From assembly GCA_936450465.1 (NCBI GenBank), contig OW388289.1, forward strand, positions 82,702,868-82,766,867: a stretch of DNA of 64,000 nt, in the 5' to 3' direction. Below, one piece after another: positions 11,735-22,115 of the stretch (position 1 is the first letter of the stretch; each line of letters opens with the position of its first letter). The position numbers and the translations under genes are program-made. Origin of the DNA: Gibbula magus (taxonomy: Eukaryota; Mollusca; Gastropoda; Trochida; Trochidae). The notes beneath the pieces are model-generated. The model saw nothing but the letters and a program-made list of their open reading frames with translations. It did no database searches and had not been told where the DNA came from.

Positions 11735-11815
11735 TTATAAGGATGCCGAGCCCCTGGCGGGATTCGAACGAACGTGCCAACCACTTCACTATCCCACCGG
11801 ACCCGCGGCACATTG
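11735..11815 (-). other. tRNA-like (SINE head-like) segment in the LINE 3' region
   Basis: The minus strand reads GGTGGGATAGTGAAGTGGTT (A-box-like) and then, about 15 bases on, GTTCGAATCCCGCC (a good B box), as in the tRNA-derived heads of SINEs. It sits directly between the ORF2 stop at 11827 and the 3' tail. The segment is absent from the second LINE copy at 26232. Confidence 0.5.
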
Positions 11816-11826
11816 ATATATTTCTT

Positions 11827-14297
11827 TCATATACACTGACCAAGGTCACTTTTCAGGAGGAGGTTGGATAAGGGCTTGTACATTTTTTGATGTTGCGAGT
11901 GCGCCAGCAGTAACTTCGCTGTCAATGTACTTTTTCCAATCTCCTCCCTGAGTGCTTTGCGGGCCATTTCGAACCTAGGACATTCCAGTAAGACGTGAGT
12001 GACACTGGCCTTGACGTGGCATGTTTGACAATTTATATACGAGGAGCGTGTTGCACCGAGTCTAAGTCTGGTGATCATTGTGTCTAACTGCCTGTTGTGT
12101 TTCGAGTGCATAGGTCTCGATTTCACACTGGGGCGTAGACTATGAAGCCACCGGCCTTTAGGACTGGTGTCCCATACCTTCTGCCACTTCTTAGAGATTG
12201 AGTTTCTGATCATACCTTTGATTTCGCTTTTTGAATAAGGATAATCAGAAATATGCTCAATCTCTAAGCCCTGACGTGCCAGTTTGTCAGCTCTTTCATT
12301 GCCTGGAATGTCTATGTGAGATGGTATCCAACATAGCTGTATCTCTTTTCCGTGAATATATTTGAGCTTGTGGAGGAGTTCTAGTATATCACGTAGGGTA
12401 TCTGGTCTACTGGCTGAGTTTTTTGTGGTCAGTGACTCCAGTGCACTAAGGGAATCAGACAGTATTACTATCTGTCTATCTCTTAAATCTCGAGAGATTC
12501 TGAGTGCATGGTGTATGGCCTCAAGTTCAGCTGTATATACAGATTGCCCATTGGGGATGCGTACTGAGATACTTTGGGTATCGGATGTGCGTGCAGAGCT
12601 AATTAGGATACCATAGGCAGTTCTATTTCTCACTGGGTCCTTTGAGCCGTCAGTGTATATGTGTGCCGCGGACTCATAGAGACTGTCTATCCTGCTAAGC
12701 GCAATGCTTCGTAGCAACAGAGGGTTCTCACTTTTTGGCACTTCCTTAGTGAGACTGGTGTCTACATTTGGGGCCTGGAGTATCCACGGGGGTACAAATC
12801 CTGGTTTAAGACTTTCAGGGGGGTCTACAGTGTCACACTCGTGTTCTCGCCTTAGCAGTTGCACCCTCAACCCGCATGGCATCATGGAGGGTTTTTTGCG
12901 TGCAAGTGCTACGAGGTTCTTACTGAAGATATCCCCCGTCCATATCTTTTTAACCAATGGATTAGTACTCCTACTCCAGAAGTTTAAGGTCAATTGTTCT
13001 CTCCTTAGATCGAGTGGGAGCTCCCCTGTTTCCACTAAAAGGGCATGGAGGGAGGTTCTGGGCATTGCTCCCGTCACCAATTTAAGAGCTTTGTATTGAA
13101 TCGAATCTAGTCGCTTCAGAGTCGATGGGGCAGCACTGTGGTAAGCCTCACACCCATAATCTATTTTGCTTCGAATAAGTGACTTGTAGAGGGTGAGTAA
13201 CGTGTCACTGTTTGCTCCCCATGAAGTCCCTGACACTGCTCGCATTACGTTCAGGTCGCCTTGACATCTTACTGCCACGTGGTTAATATGTTTTGACCAC
13301 GTAAGATGTTGGTCAAAGACGACACCGAGAAATTTCGCTTCTTTCTCGAATGCGACAGTCTTGCCCTTAAGTTGAAGCCTGGGTGTGCAGCTTACCTGGT
13401 TGCCTTTCCGTCTGAATACAACCCCCACTGTTTTCTCAGGAGAGATAATGAACCCCCATTTGTCACACCAATTTTCGACACCATCGAGTGATTCCTGCAG
13501 CAATGTTCTAATTTTGGAAATCTCTCGGTGTCTCACCCAAACTGCCCCATCATCAGCAAACTTTGAGGTGTTGATATACTTGCGTTCATGTACATGTTCA
13601 AAGAGATCGTCTATCATTATGTTGAAAAGCGTTGGGCTGATAATGCTTCCCTGAGGAGTGCCATTATCTAAACTGTGTCGCTCTGACAGTTGATCCCCAA
13701 CCAACACTGATATTGATCGATTCTCAAGGAAACTTTGAACATAATTTGCCATTTTCCCTTTTATACCAACATTCTCAAGTTTGGAGAGGAGTCCATCATG
13801 CCATACCATGTCAAAAGCCTTGCTAAAATCAATAAAGACAGCAGCTAGATATTCTTTTCTTAGTTGCACAGTCTTTATGTCATTTTCCAGGCGCAGAATA
13901 TGGTCAAGACAAGAACGTTGCGGCCGAAACCCGCTCTGGTCATGAGATAACAGCCCTTGTGACTCTAAGTGGTACCTTAGGCGTTTGTTCACCATTGCCT
14001 CCATCGCTTTGCACAAGTTTGATGTAAGGGAAATCGGGCGATAGGAGTTGGCCGAGGCCGCCTCCTTGCCCGGTTTAAGGAGTGGTATTACTGAAGCATG
14101 TTTCCATGCGACAGGTACCTCTCCTATATCCCAAATCTTATTGTACAGTTTGATGAGGACGCCGATGATACCATCTGGTAACCTCTTAAGCATCTCATAG
14201 CTGACCATATCTTCACCTGGGCAAGTTGCTTTTCTGTTATGAATAGCATCTTTGAACTCTTCTACCGTGAAGCTGTAGTTAAAAGATAAGCCACACT

Positions 14298-14328
<31 letters not shown>

Positions 14329-14427
14329 GCTGTTTGGGTGGTTTGACTAACTTCTCTGACTTTTTAAATTCAACAGAGAAGTTATCATTGCTACTGACAG
14401 AGGCAAAGTGTTTGGCTAAAGTACTTG
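11827..14427 (-). pseudogene. LINE ORF2, 3' part: reverse transcriptase, RNase H, zinc motif
   Basis: The open frame from 14208 gives 793 residues; in-frame coding resemblance extends upstream to 14427, where the LTR element begins. RT motifs include SYRPISLTSNLCKAMEAM, GFRPQRSC, AAVFIDFSKAFD, NGTPQGSIISPTLF and the catalytic KFADDGAVW. RNase H follows with IYTDGSKDP, TAELEAI, ILSDSLSALES and PGNERADKLA. A C-terminal CxxC-x(6)-H-x(4)-C motif ends it (CQTCHVKASVTHVLLEC). A 30-base G run (14300-14329) encodes polyproline on this strand and puts the upstream linker out of frame as assembled. The product would copy LINE RNA at nicked target DNA. Confidence 0.85.
14423..14427. repeat. 5-bp target duplication of the LTR element, left copy (ACTTG)
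   Basis: It matches ACTTG at 22116-22120. Collapsing the two copies restores a continuous LINE ORF2 linker frame (..EKAS then TLAKHFAS..). Confidence 0.85.
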
Positions 14428-15412
14428 TGGTTAAAATACTTGCCTCTAAATTATCTTTTTATGTAATATCTTTCAAATTAATTATTTACTTTCATTTCAC
14501 AAGGTAATTTCCACCTGTTGTATTTTCTAATAACATTACTTCCTAAAATAAGGTAGTTTTAATTCATTTTATGAGTGCTTCCCTGACTTTCAAGCTCTAC
14601 AGCAGTGCGTGTAGCATTTTCCCTTTAGCTCATCATTGCTAGGGTCAGTGCAAGGAGTCTAGTTATCTAACTCCTTGCAGGGTTTATTGCAGTTTTCTTA
14701 TAGTACAGCGATGTCTGGAGCTTCTGTTTTAGCAGACGTCAACATCAGTGAGGCGGGAATATAAACAAAGATGGCCTAAAACTTTCAGCGACAAATTATG
14801 GGCATTTAGCTATTTCTATGGCCAGGGAGGGTCCACCCTCAGGTATAGTGATGTTTTTAATGCTTTATTCTTATCTTCAGCCTATGTAATATGTTTTATA
14901 AGCAAACTACTGGCATATTTTTCATTTGATGTGTAAAATGAGCAGAGATGTAATTGTGCTCAACTTTCATGTAGTAAATATTCCTGATTGATGTTTATCA
15001 CAAGTTTATTAGTTATATTTCAATGTTTTCCTTGCAAGTAGCATTTGTTCAAGTAATATTCATGTTTGCTACTTATATTTCTCCATTTAAATTGAATTAC
15101 ATGTATCATGATATTATTCATAATATATTGAGTAGATAATTTCAGAGTAAGTAATTCAGAGTAACCAAGTGTAAAATAACTTTACTATGCAACTATATAT
15201 TACTGAGAGTTAACTTATATTCAGAGATAGTTTGCTAGTAGTGTTTATACTGTAATAATGATTATTTGTAACTGCATGATATGAATGTTTTTGAGAACAG
15301 AGCTGTTAGTTACAAGTGTTGTTTCTGTTTGTTACAGAACGTGGCTGTATTTACAATACAAGTTTACGAGAAACCCTCCCTGTGTTGTTCCTTCCTTTAT
15401 GGATTTCATCCA
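14428..15412 (+). repeat. LTR 1 (985 bp)
   Basis: It is bounded by TGG...CCA and the ACTTG duplication on its left. The internal region starts with aagttctgaggtcgtggg. Confidence 0.85.
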
Positions 15413-15626
15413 AAGTTCTGAGGTCGTGGGAACCAAGGTTTAAGGATATGAAGGAACCGACAGACTAGAATAACTCGCCCACTTCTGAAGAGAGATGACA
15501 GACTGTCACCAGAGTTATGCTTCAGAGAGAGAACCTCATATTTTCTGAAGATAAATCATAAAGTAACTTTCAGAAGTGGTGAATTAATCCTACAAGTGCT
15601 AGTTTTGGACATTGAAGATATTAACC

Positions 15627-16964
15627 ATGAGTTTTGCAGATCAACTTGATTCTTCCGTAGGAGAAGAGAGAGCCCAGTTTCTAAGGAAAGAGAGGAGAAT
15701 TTTAAGGGGTAAATTAACGAGAACTGTTAAACAGATAAAAGATTTAATCTACAAGAAAACAGAAAGCATCAGTAGATTAGAGAGAGAGATCAAAGACATA
15801 AGAGTAGACTTTAACCATATCAGACTTCTTCACAGTGAACTATATGAACACACCCTCATCGATGACCACCCCAAACTAGACGACTGGGAAGAAGAGCTAG
15901 TGGAAGAAATATATAATACAGAAGATCAACTGGACGCATACCTTCGTACCTTACAGTCAGAAATCAATTTAGAGACTCATAATTCTAAGAGGAAGATGGC
16001 AGAGAATGGAGATGTGGAGTTAGAGGATAACTTCAGTGATGCACTCAGTGAAAAGCCATTAAGCAGAGAAGAAAACAAGAATAGCAATGCTAAGCCAGTT
16101 GTTCGTGAAGGTTTAGCATTTGAGCCTGTAGCAAAGAAGTCCAAGTTAGGATGGTATGTTATCGGTGCAGATAATGTACAGCAACTATCACCAGTGGGTG
16201 GAGTTCAAGTACTTCGGAGAGCGGACGCTCAGAGAAGAAGTGATGAGACTGTAACGGAAAACTCAACTTGTGGCAGTTCTATGGAGAACCTGGAGACATC
16301 ATGTGAGGAAGTCAGAGATCAACATGTGATTGACTTATCATTGAAACCCAGTAATATGTTGACTGAGAGACTGTTTCATTCATCAGAGAAGAGTCTTGAT
16401 AGTGATGAGAAGAAATTAGAGTCCATTTCATTGAAGCAGTGTACTGACGATGATGACGTGCAGAGTGAATTGAAGACAGTGAAACCCGTGACCTCAGAGA
16501 GACCTTCAAGTTTGAGTTATGTCACTGCATACTTATTCATGTTCGTCATTATGATCACATGTATCTTGAAGGGAGTCAAAGACAATCTTGGAGGGATGTC
16601 GCGAAAAGATGAAATTATTGCGTCAGAGGAGTACCTGATGGGTGCTCATAACCCTTATCCAGATTGGAAGAGAGATTTCAACAAGATGTGTCATGTTTGG
16701 GCAGGGAGAATATTGTGTGAAAGTGAATGTTGTGATTATCACCAACCTGTATGCTCAACATTCATGGTTGATCAGATGGGACCAATCTACCCATCGTTTT
16801 CTATGACAGGTGTAGACCTGTTCCAACCCTTGAAGTTCAAATATAGAAGTGTCATATTTACATGTGTATCGAATAAGGGTAAATGGCAGCTGGCCAGAGT
16901 TGTAGAGGTGTATTATCCTGGTTCAGATGGTGTTGTGAGAAGTGTAAGAGTGAAAATCCAGTGA
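15627..16964 (+). CDS. LTR-element protein, copy 1: Gag-like coiled coil, one TM segment, Bel/Pao integrase-tail-like C-terminus
   Basis: The first ATG in good context (aaccATGagt, 15627) gives 445 residues. Residues ~15-135 are a charged helical region (RILRGKLTRTVKQIKDLIYKK onward, then DDWEEELVEEIYNTEDQLDAYL) like the N-terminal Gag segment of Bel/Pao polyproteins. A low-complexity acidic/serine middle follows, then a hydrophobic helix at ~300-320 (VTAYLFMFVIMITCILKGV). A cysteine-rich segment comes next (CESECCDYHQPVC). The C-terminus KWQLARVVEVYYPGSDGVVR resembles the DUF5641-type tail found after Bel/Pao integrases. No protease, RT, RNase H or integrase core is present. Family placement is from pattern recognition. 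The open, identical state in both copies suggests recent selection or recency. Confidence 0.75.
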   Translation: MSFADQLDSSVGEERAQFLRKERRILRGKLTRTVKQIKDLIYKKTESISRLEREIKDIRVDFNHIRLLHSELYEHTLIDDHPKLDDWEEELVEEIYNTEDQLDAYLRTLQSEINLETHNSKRKMAENGDVELEDNFSDALSEKPLSREENKNSNAKPVVREGLAFEPVAKKSKLGWYVIGADNVQQLSPVGGVQVLRRADAQRRSDETVTENSTCGSSMENLETSCEEVRDQHVIDLSLKPSNMLTERLFHSSEKSLDSDEKKLESISLKQCTDDDDVQSELKTVKPVTSERPSSLSYVTAYLFMFVIMITCILKGVKDNLGGMSRKDEIIASEEYLMGAHNPYPDWKRDFNKMCHVWAGRILCESECCDYHQPVCSTFMVDQMGPIYPSFSMTGVDLFQPLKFKYRSVIFTCVSNKGKWQLARVVEVYYPGSDGVVRSVRVKIQ

Positions 16965-17132
16965 TTATCAGTGCTCAGTGTAGATATGTGTTCTGATTCT
17001 AGAATGAAATCAGAGTGAGTGTATAAAATATTCAAATTGGCCTAAATAAGGTTATTTTTCAGGGACTGTAGCAAAGTAATTCCAGTGTATCAATTTATTA
17101 ATACAATGGACTGTGAACTGATTTTCATTGCA

Positions 17133-17420
17133 GAAATGACTAACTTTCTGTGATGAAGTGAAATGACTAACTTTCTGTGATGAAGTGAAATGACTAACTT
17201 TCTGTGATGATGTGAAATGACTAACTTTCTGTGATGAAGTGAAATGACTAACTTTCTGTAATGATGTGAAATGACTAACTTTCTGTGATGAAGTGAATTG
17301 ATTAATGATTATGACTTTCCGTGATGATATGAACTGATTAACTTTCAGCGATGAAGTGAGTTAACTAACTTTCCGTGATAAAGTTACTGTGAATTGACTG
17401 ACTTTCCATGGTGAAGTGAA
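17133..17420 (+). repeat. 27-bp tandem array in internal region 1
   Basis: About six near-perfect copies of 'aaatgactaactttctgtga' plus 'tgaagtg' (17133-17300) are followed by decaying copies. It lies between the ORF stop and the polypurine tract. Confidence 0.85.
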
Positions 17421-17760
17421 TTAAATAATTCTCTATGGAGTGAAAGAGTTTATCATAGAGTGATATGGACATTTGCTAATACTCAACTTCCTGACAAGTT
17501 CAAAAGGACCATATATTTCCTAAACATCTTTATTAAGATTGCAATGTTTCAGTGATTTCATCATCATCTATTGTTAATATTTTACTATGCAATCTAATTG
17601 TAATGTTGCAGAGTATTATGCAATTCTATTGACACTGTGACTGAAAAAAGAATTGTGTAGATATATTTCAAGTTTGCATATTGTATTTTGCTGTTCGCCA
17701 TTGTTTGAGTGGTGATGTTTTCCACTATTTGTATGCTTCAATAATTATCCTCGCTCATAT

Positions 17761-17778
17761 TTTGGGGCCGGGAGGGTT
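17761..17778 (+). promoter_or_regulatory. polypurine-type tract before LTR 2
   Basis: tttggggccgggagggtt immediately precedes the TGG that opens LTR 2; the same string precedes LTR 3 at 21112-21129. This is the expected position of the plus-strand primer. Confidence 0.6.
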
Positions 17779-18763
17779 TGGTTAAAATACTTGCCTCTAA
17801 ATTATCTTTTTATGTAATATCTTTCAAATTAATTATTTACTTTCATTTCACAAGGTAATTTCCACCTGTTGTATTTTCTAATAACATTACTTCCTAAAAT
17901 AAGGTAGTTTTAATTCATTTTATGAGTGCTTCCCTGACTTTCAAGCTCTACAGCAGTGCGTGTAGCATTTTCCCTTTAGCTCATCATTGCTAGGGTCAGT
18001 GCAAGGAGTCTAGTTATCTAACTCCTTGCAGGGTTTATTGCAGTTTTCTTATAGTACAGCGATGTCTGGAGCTTCTGTTTTAGCAGACGTCAACATCAGT
18101 GAGGCGGGAATATAAACAAAGATGGCCTAAAACTTTCAGCGACAAATTATGGGCATTTAGCTATTTCTATGGCCAGGGAGGGTCCACCCTCAGGTATAGT
18201 GATGTTTTTAATGCTTTATTCTTATCTTCAGCCTATGTAATATGTTTTATAAGCAAACTACTGGCATATTTTTCATTTGATGTGTAAAATGAGCAGAGAT
18301 GTAATTGTGCTCAACTTTCATGTAGTAAATATTCCTGATTGATGTTTATCACAAGTTTATTAGTTATATTTCAATGTTTTCCTTGCAAGTAGCATTTGTT
18401 CAAGTAATATTCATGTTTGCTACTTATATTTCTCCATTTAAATTGAATTACATGTATCATGATATTATTCATAATATATTGAGTAGATAATTTCAGAGTA
18501 AGTAATTCAGAGTAACCAAGTGTAAAATAACTTTACTATGCAACTATATATTACTGAGAGTTAACTTATATTCAGAGATAGTTTGCTAGTAGTGTTTATA
18601 CTGTAATAATGATTATTTGTAACTGCATGATATGAATGTTTTTGAGAACAGAGCTGTTAGTTACAAGTGTTGTTTCTGTTTGTTACAGAACGTGGCTGTA
18701 TTTACAATACAAGTTTACGAGAAACCCTCCCTGTGTTGTTCCTTCCTTTATGGATTTCATCCA
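17779..18763 (+). repeat. LTR 2 (985 bp), shared between the two tandem units
   Basis: Aligned by eye to LTR 1 with no difference noticed. It serves as the 3' LTR of unit 1 and the 5' LTR of unit 2. Confidence 0.85.
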
Positions 18764-18977
18764 AAGTTCTGAGGTCGTGGGAACCAAGGTTTAAGGATAT
18801 GAAGGAACCGACAGACTAGAAGAACTCGCCCACTTCTGAAGAGAGATGACAGACTGTCACCAGAGTTATGCTTCAGAGAGAGAACCTCATATTTTCTGAA
18901 GATAAATCATAAAGTAACTTTCAGAAGTGGTGAATTAATCCTACAAGTGCTAGTTTTGGACATTGAAGATATTAACC

Positions 18978-20315
18978 ATGAGTTTTGCAGATCAACTTGA
19001 TTCTTCCGTAGGAGAAGAGAGAGCCCAGTTTCTAAGGAAAGAGAGGAGAATTTTAAGGGGTAAATTAACGAGAACTGTTAAACAGATAAAAGATTTAATC
19101 TACAAGAAAACAGAAAGCATCAGTAGATTAGAGAGAGAGATCAAAGACATAAGAGTAGACTTTAACCATATCAGACTTCTTCACAGTGAACTATATGAAC
19201 ACACCCTCATCGATGACCACCCCAAACTAGACGACTGGGAAGAAGAGCTAGTGGAAGAAATATATAATACAGAAGATCAACTGGACGCATACCTTCGTAC
19301 CTTACAGTCAGAAATCAATTTAGAGACTCATAATTCTAAGAGGAAGATGGCAGAGAATGGAGATGTGGAGTTAGAGGATAACTTCAGTGATGCACTCAGT
19401 GAAAAGCCATTAAGCAGAGAAGAAAACAAGAATAGCAATGCTAAGCCAGTTGTTCGTGAAGGTTTAGCATTTGAGCCTGTAGCAAAGAAGTCCAAGTTAG
19501 GATGGTATGTTATCGGTGCAGATAATGTACAGCAACTATCACCAGTGGGTGGAGTTCAAGTACTTCGGAGAGCGGACGCTCAGAGAAGAAGTGATGAGAC
19601 TGTAACGGAAAACTCAACTTGTGGCAGTTCTATGGAGAACCTGGAGACATCATGTGAGGAAGTCAGAGATCAACATGTGATTGACTTATCATTGAAACCC
19701 AGTAATATGTTGACTGAGAGACTGTTTCATTCATCAGAGAAGAGTCTTGATAGTGATGAGAAGAAATTAGAGTCCATTTCATTGAAGCAGTGTACTGACG
19801 ATGATGACGTGCAGAGTGAATTGAAGACAGTGAAACCCGTGACCTCAGAGAGACCTTCAAGTTTGAGTTATGTCACTGCATACTTATTCATGTTCGTCAT
19901 TATGATCACATGTATCTTGAAGGGAGTCAAAGACAATCTTGGAGGGATGTCGCGAAAAGATGAAATTATTGCGTCAGAGGAGTACCTGATGGGTGCTCAT
20001 AACCCTTATCCAGATTGGAAGAGAGATTTCAACAAGATGTGTCATGTTTGGGCAGGGAGAATATTGTGTGAAAGTGAATGTTGTGATTATCACCAACCTG
20101 TATGCTCAACATTCATGGTTGATCAGATGGGACCAATCTACCCATCGTTTTCTATGACAGGTGTAGACCTGTTCCAACCCTTGAAGTTCAAATATAGAAG
20201 TGTCATATTTACATGTGTATCGAATAAGGGTAAATGGCAGCTGGCCAGAGTTGTAGAGGTGTATTATCCTGGTTCAGATGGTGTTGTGAGAAGTGTAAGA
20301 GTGAAAATCCAGTGA
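18978..20315 (+). CDS. LTR-element protein, copy 2 (identical to copy 1)
   Basis: The 445-residue translation is the same as 15627-16964. The only internal difference noticed is in the 5' leader (agaagaact at about 18818 versus agaataact at about 15467). See copy 1 for domains. Confidence 0.75.
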   Translation: MSFADQLDSSVGEERAQFLRKERRILRGKLTRTVKQIKDLIYKKTESISRLEREIKDIRVDFNHIRLLHSELYEHTLIDDHPKLDDWEEELVEEIYNTEDQLDAYLRTLQSEINLETHNSKRKMAENGDVELEDNFSDALSEKPLSREENKNSNAKPVVREGLAFEPVAKKSKLGWYVIGADNVQQLSPVGGVQVLRRADAQRRSDETVTENSTCGSSMENLETSCEEVRDQHVIDLSLKPSNMLTERLFHSSEKSLDSDEKKLESISLKQCTDDDDVQSELKTVKPVTSERPSSLSYVTAYLFMFVIMITCILKGVKDNLGGMSRKDEIIASEEYLMGAHNPYPDWKRDFNKMCHVWAGRILCESECCDYHQPVCSTFMVDQMGPIYPSFSMTGVDLFQPLKFKYRSVIFTCVSNKGKWQLARVVEVYYPGSDGVVRSVRVKIQ

Positions 20316-20483
20316 TTATCAGTGCTCAGTGTAGATATGTGTTCTGATTCTAGAATGAAATCAGAGTGAGTGTATAAAATATTCAAATTGGCCTAAATAA
20401 GGTTATTTTTCAGGGACTGTAGCAAAGTAATTCCAGTGTATCAATTTATTAATACAATGGACTGTGAACTGATTTTCATTGCA

Positions 20484-20771
20484 GAAATGACTAACTTTCT
20501 GTGATGAAGTGAAATGACTAACTTTCTGTGATGAAGTGAAATGACTAACTTTCTGTGATGATGTGAAATGACTAACTTTCTGTGATGAAGTGAAATGACT
20601 AACTTTCTGTAATGATGTGAAATGACTAACTTTCTGTGATGAAGTGAATTGATTAATGATTATGACTTTCCGTGATGATATGAACTGATTAACTTTCAGC
20701 GATGAAGTGAGTTAACTAACTTTCCGTGATAAAGTTACTGTGAATTGACTGACTTTCCATGGTGAAGTGAA
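20484..20771 (+). repeat. 27-bp tandem array in internal region 2
   Basis: Same array as 17133-17420, shifted by 3351 bp with the same unit number, as expected for a duplicated unit. Confidence 0.85.
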
Positions 20772-21129
20772 TTAAATAATTCTCTATGGAGTGAAAGAGT
20801 TTATCATAGAGTGATATGGACATTTGCTAATACTCAACTTCCTGACAAGTTCAAAAGGACCATATATTTCCTAAACATCTTTATTAAGATTGCAATGTTT
20901 CAGTGATTTCATCATCATCTATTGTTAATATTTTACTATGCAATCTAATTGTAATGTTGCAGAGTATTATGCAATTCTATTGACACTGTGACTGAAAAAA
21001 GAATTGTGTAGATATATTTCAAGTTTGCATATTGTATTTTGCTGTTCGCCATTGTTTGAGTGGTGATGTTTTCCACTATTTGTATGCTTCAATAATTATC
21101 CTCGCTCATATTTTGGGGCCGGGAGGGTT

Positions 21130-22115
21130 TGGTTAAAATACTTGCCTCTAAATTATCTTTTTATGTAATATCTTTCAAATTAATTATTTACTTTCATTTC
21201 ACAAGGTAATTTCCACCTGTTGTATTTTCTAATAACATTACTTCCTAAAATAAGGTAGTTTTAATTCATTTTATGAGTGCTTCCCTGACTTTCAAGCTCT
21301 ACAGCAGTGCGTGTAGCATTTTCCCTTTAGCTCATCATTGCTAGGGTCAGTGCAAGGAGTCTAGTTATCTAACTCCTTGCAGGGTTTATTGCAGTTTTCT
21401 TATAGTACAGCGATGTCTGGAGCTTCTGTTTTAGCAGACGTCAACATCAGTGAGGCGGGAATATAAACAAAGATGGCCTAAAACTTTCAGCGACAAATTA
21501 TGGGCATTTTAGCTATTTCTATGGCCAGGGAGGGTCCACCCTCAGGTATAGTGATGTTTTTAATGCTTTATTCTTATCTTCAGCCTATGTAATATGTTTT
21601 ATAAGCAAACTACTGGCATATTTTTCATTTGATGTGTAAAATGAGCAGAGATGTAATTGTGCTCAACTTTCATGTAGTAAATATTCCTGATTGATGTTTA
21701 TCACAAGTTTATTAGTTATATTTCAATGTTTTCCTTGCAAGTAGCATTTGTTCAAGTAATATTCATGTTTGCTACTTATATTTCTCCATTTAAATTGAAT
21801 TACATGTATCATGATATTATTCATAATATATTGAGTAGATCATTTCAGAGTAAGTAATTCAGAGTAACCAAGTGTAAAATAACTTTACTATGCAACTATA
21901 TATTACTGAGAGTTAACTTATATTCAGAGATAGTTTGCTAGTAGTGTTTATACTGTAATAATGATTATTTGTAACTGCATGATATGAATGTTTTTGAGAA
22001 CAGAGCTGTTAGTTACAAGTGTTGTTTCTGTTTGTTACAGAACGTGGCTGTATTTACAATACAAGTTTACGAGAAACCCTCCCTGTGTTGTTCCTTCCTT
22101 TATGGATTTCATCCA
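21130..22115 (+). repeat. LTR 3 (986 bp)
   Basis: It differs from LTR 1 by one extra T (gggcattttagc near 21505) and one A-to-C change (tagatcatttc near 21839). It ends CCA before the ACTTG duplication. Confidence 0.85.

Larger units (their letters stand above)
14428..22115 (+). mobile_element. Bel/Pao-like non-autonomous LTR element in tandem form (LTR-int-LTR-int-LTR)
   Basis: Three ~985-bp direct repeats (14428-15412, 17779-18763, 21130-22115) begin TGG and end CCA. They flank two 2.36-kb internal regions, so the repeat period is exactly 3351 bp. A purine-rich tract (ggggccgggaggg) precedes the second and third LTRs. One 5-bp duplication encloses the whole structure, so it is one insertion event followed by, or formed with, LTR-LTR recombination. 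The copies differ at only a few positions noticed by eye, so it is young. Each internal region has a single ORF. A clear tRNA primer-binding site beginning TGG was not found directly after the LTR; 'tgggaaccaagg' about 14 bases in is a weak candidate. Confidence 0.85.

Noticed and set aside
11735..11815. Functional tRNA gene
   Set aside because: A and B boxes are recognisable but a full cloverleaf is not; it fits a SINE-type head better.
17133..17420. CRISPR-like array
   Set aside because: Units abut without spacers and lie in a retroelement of a eukaryotic genome.
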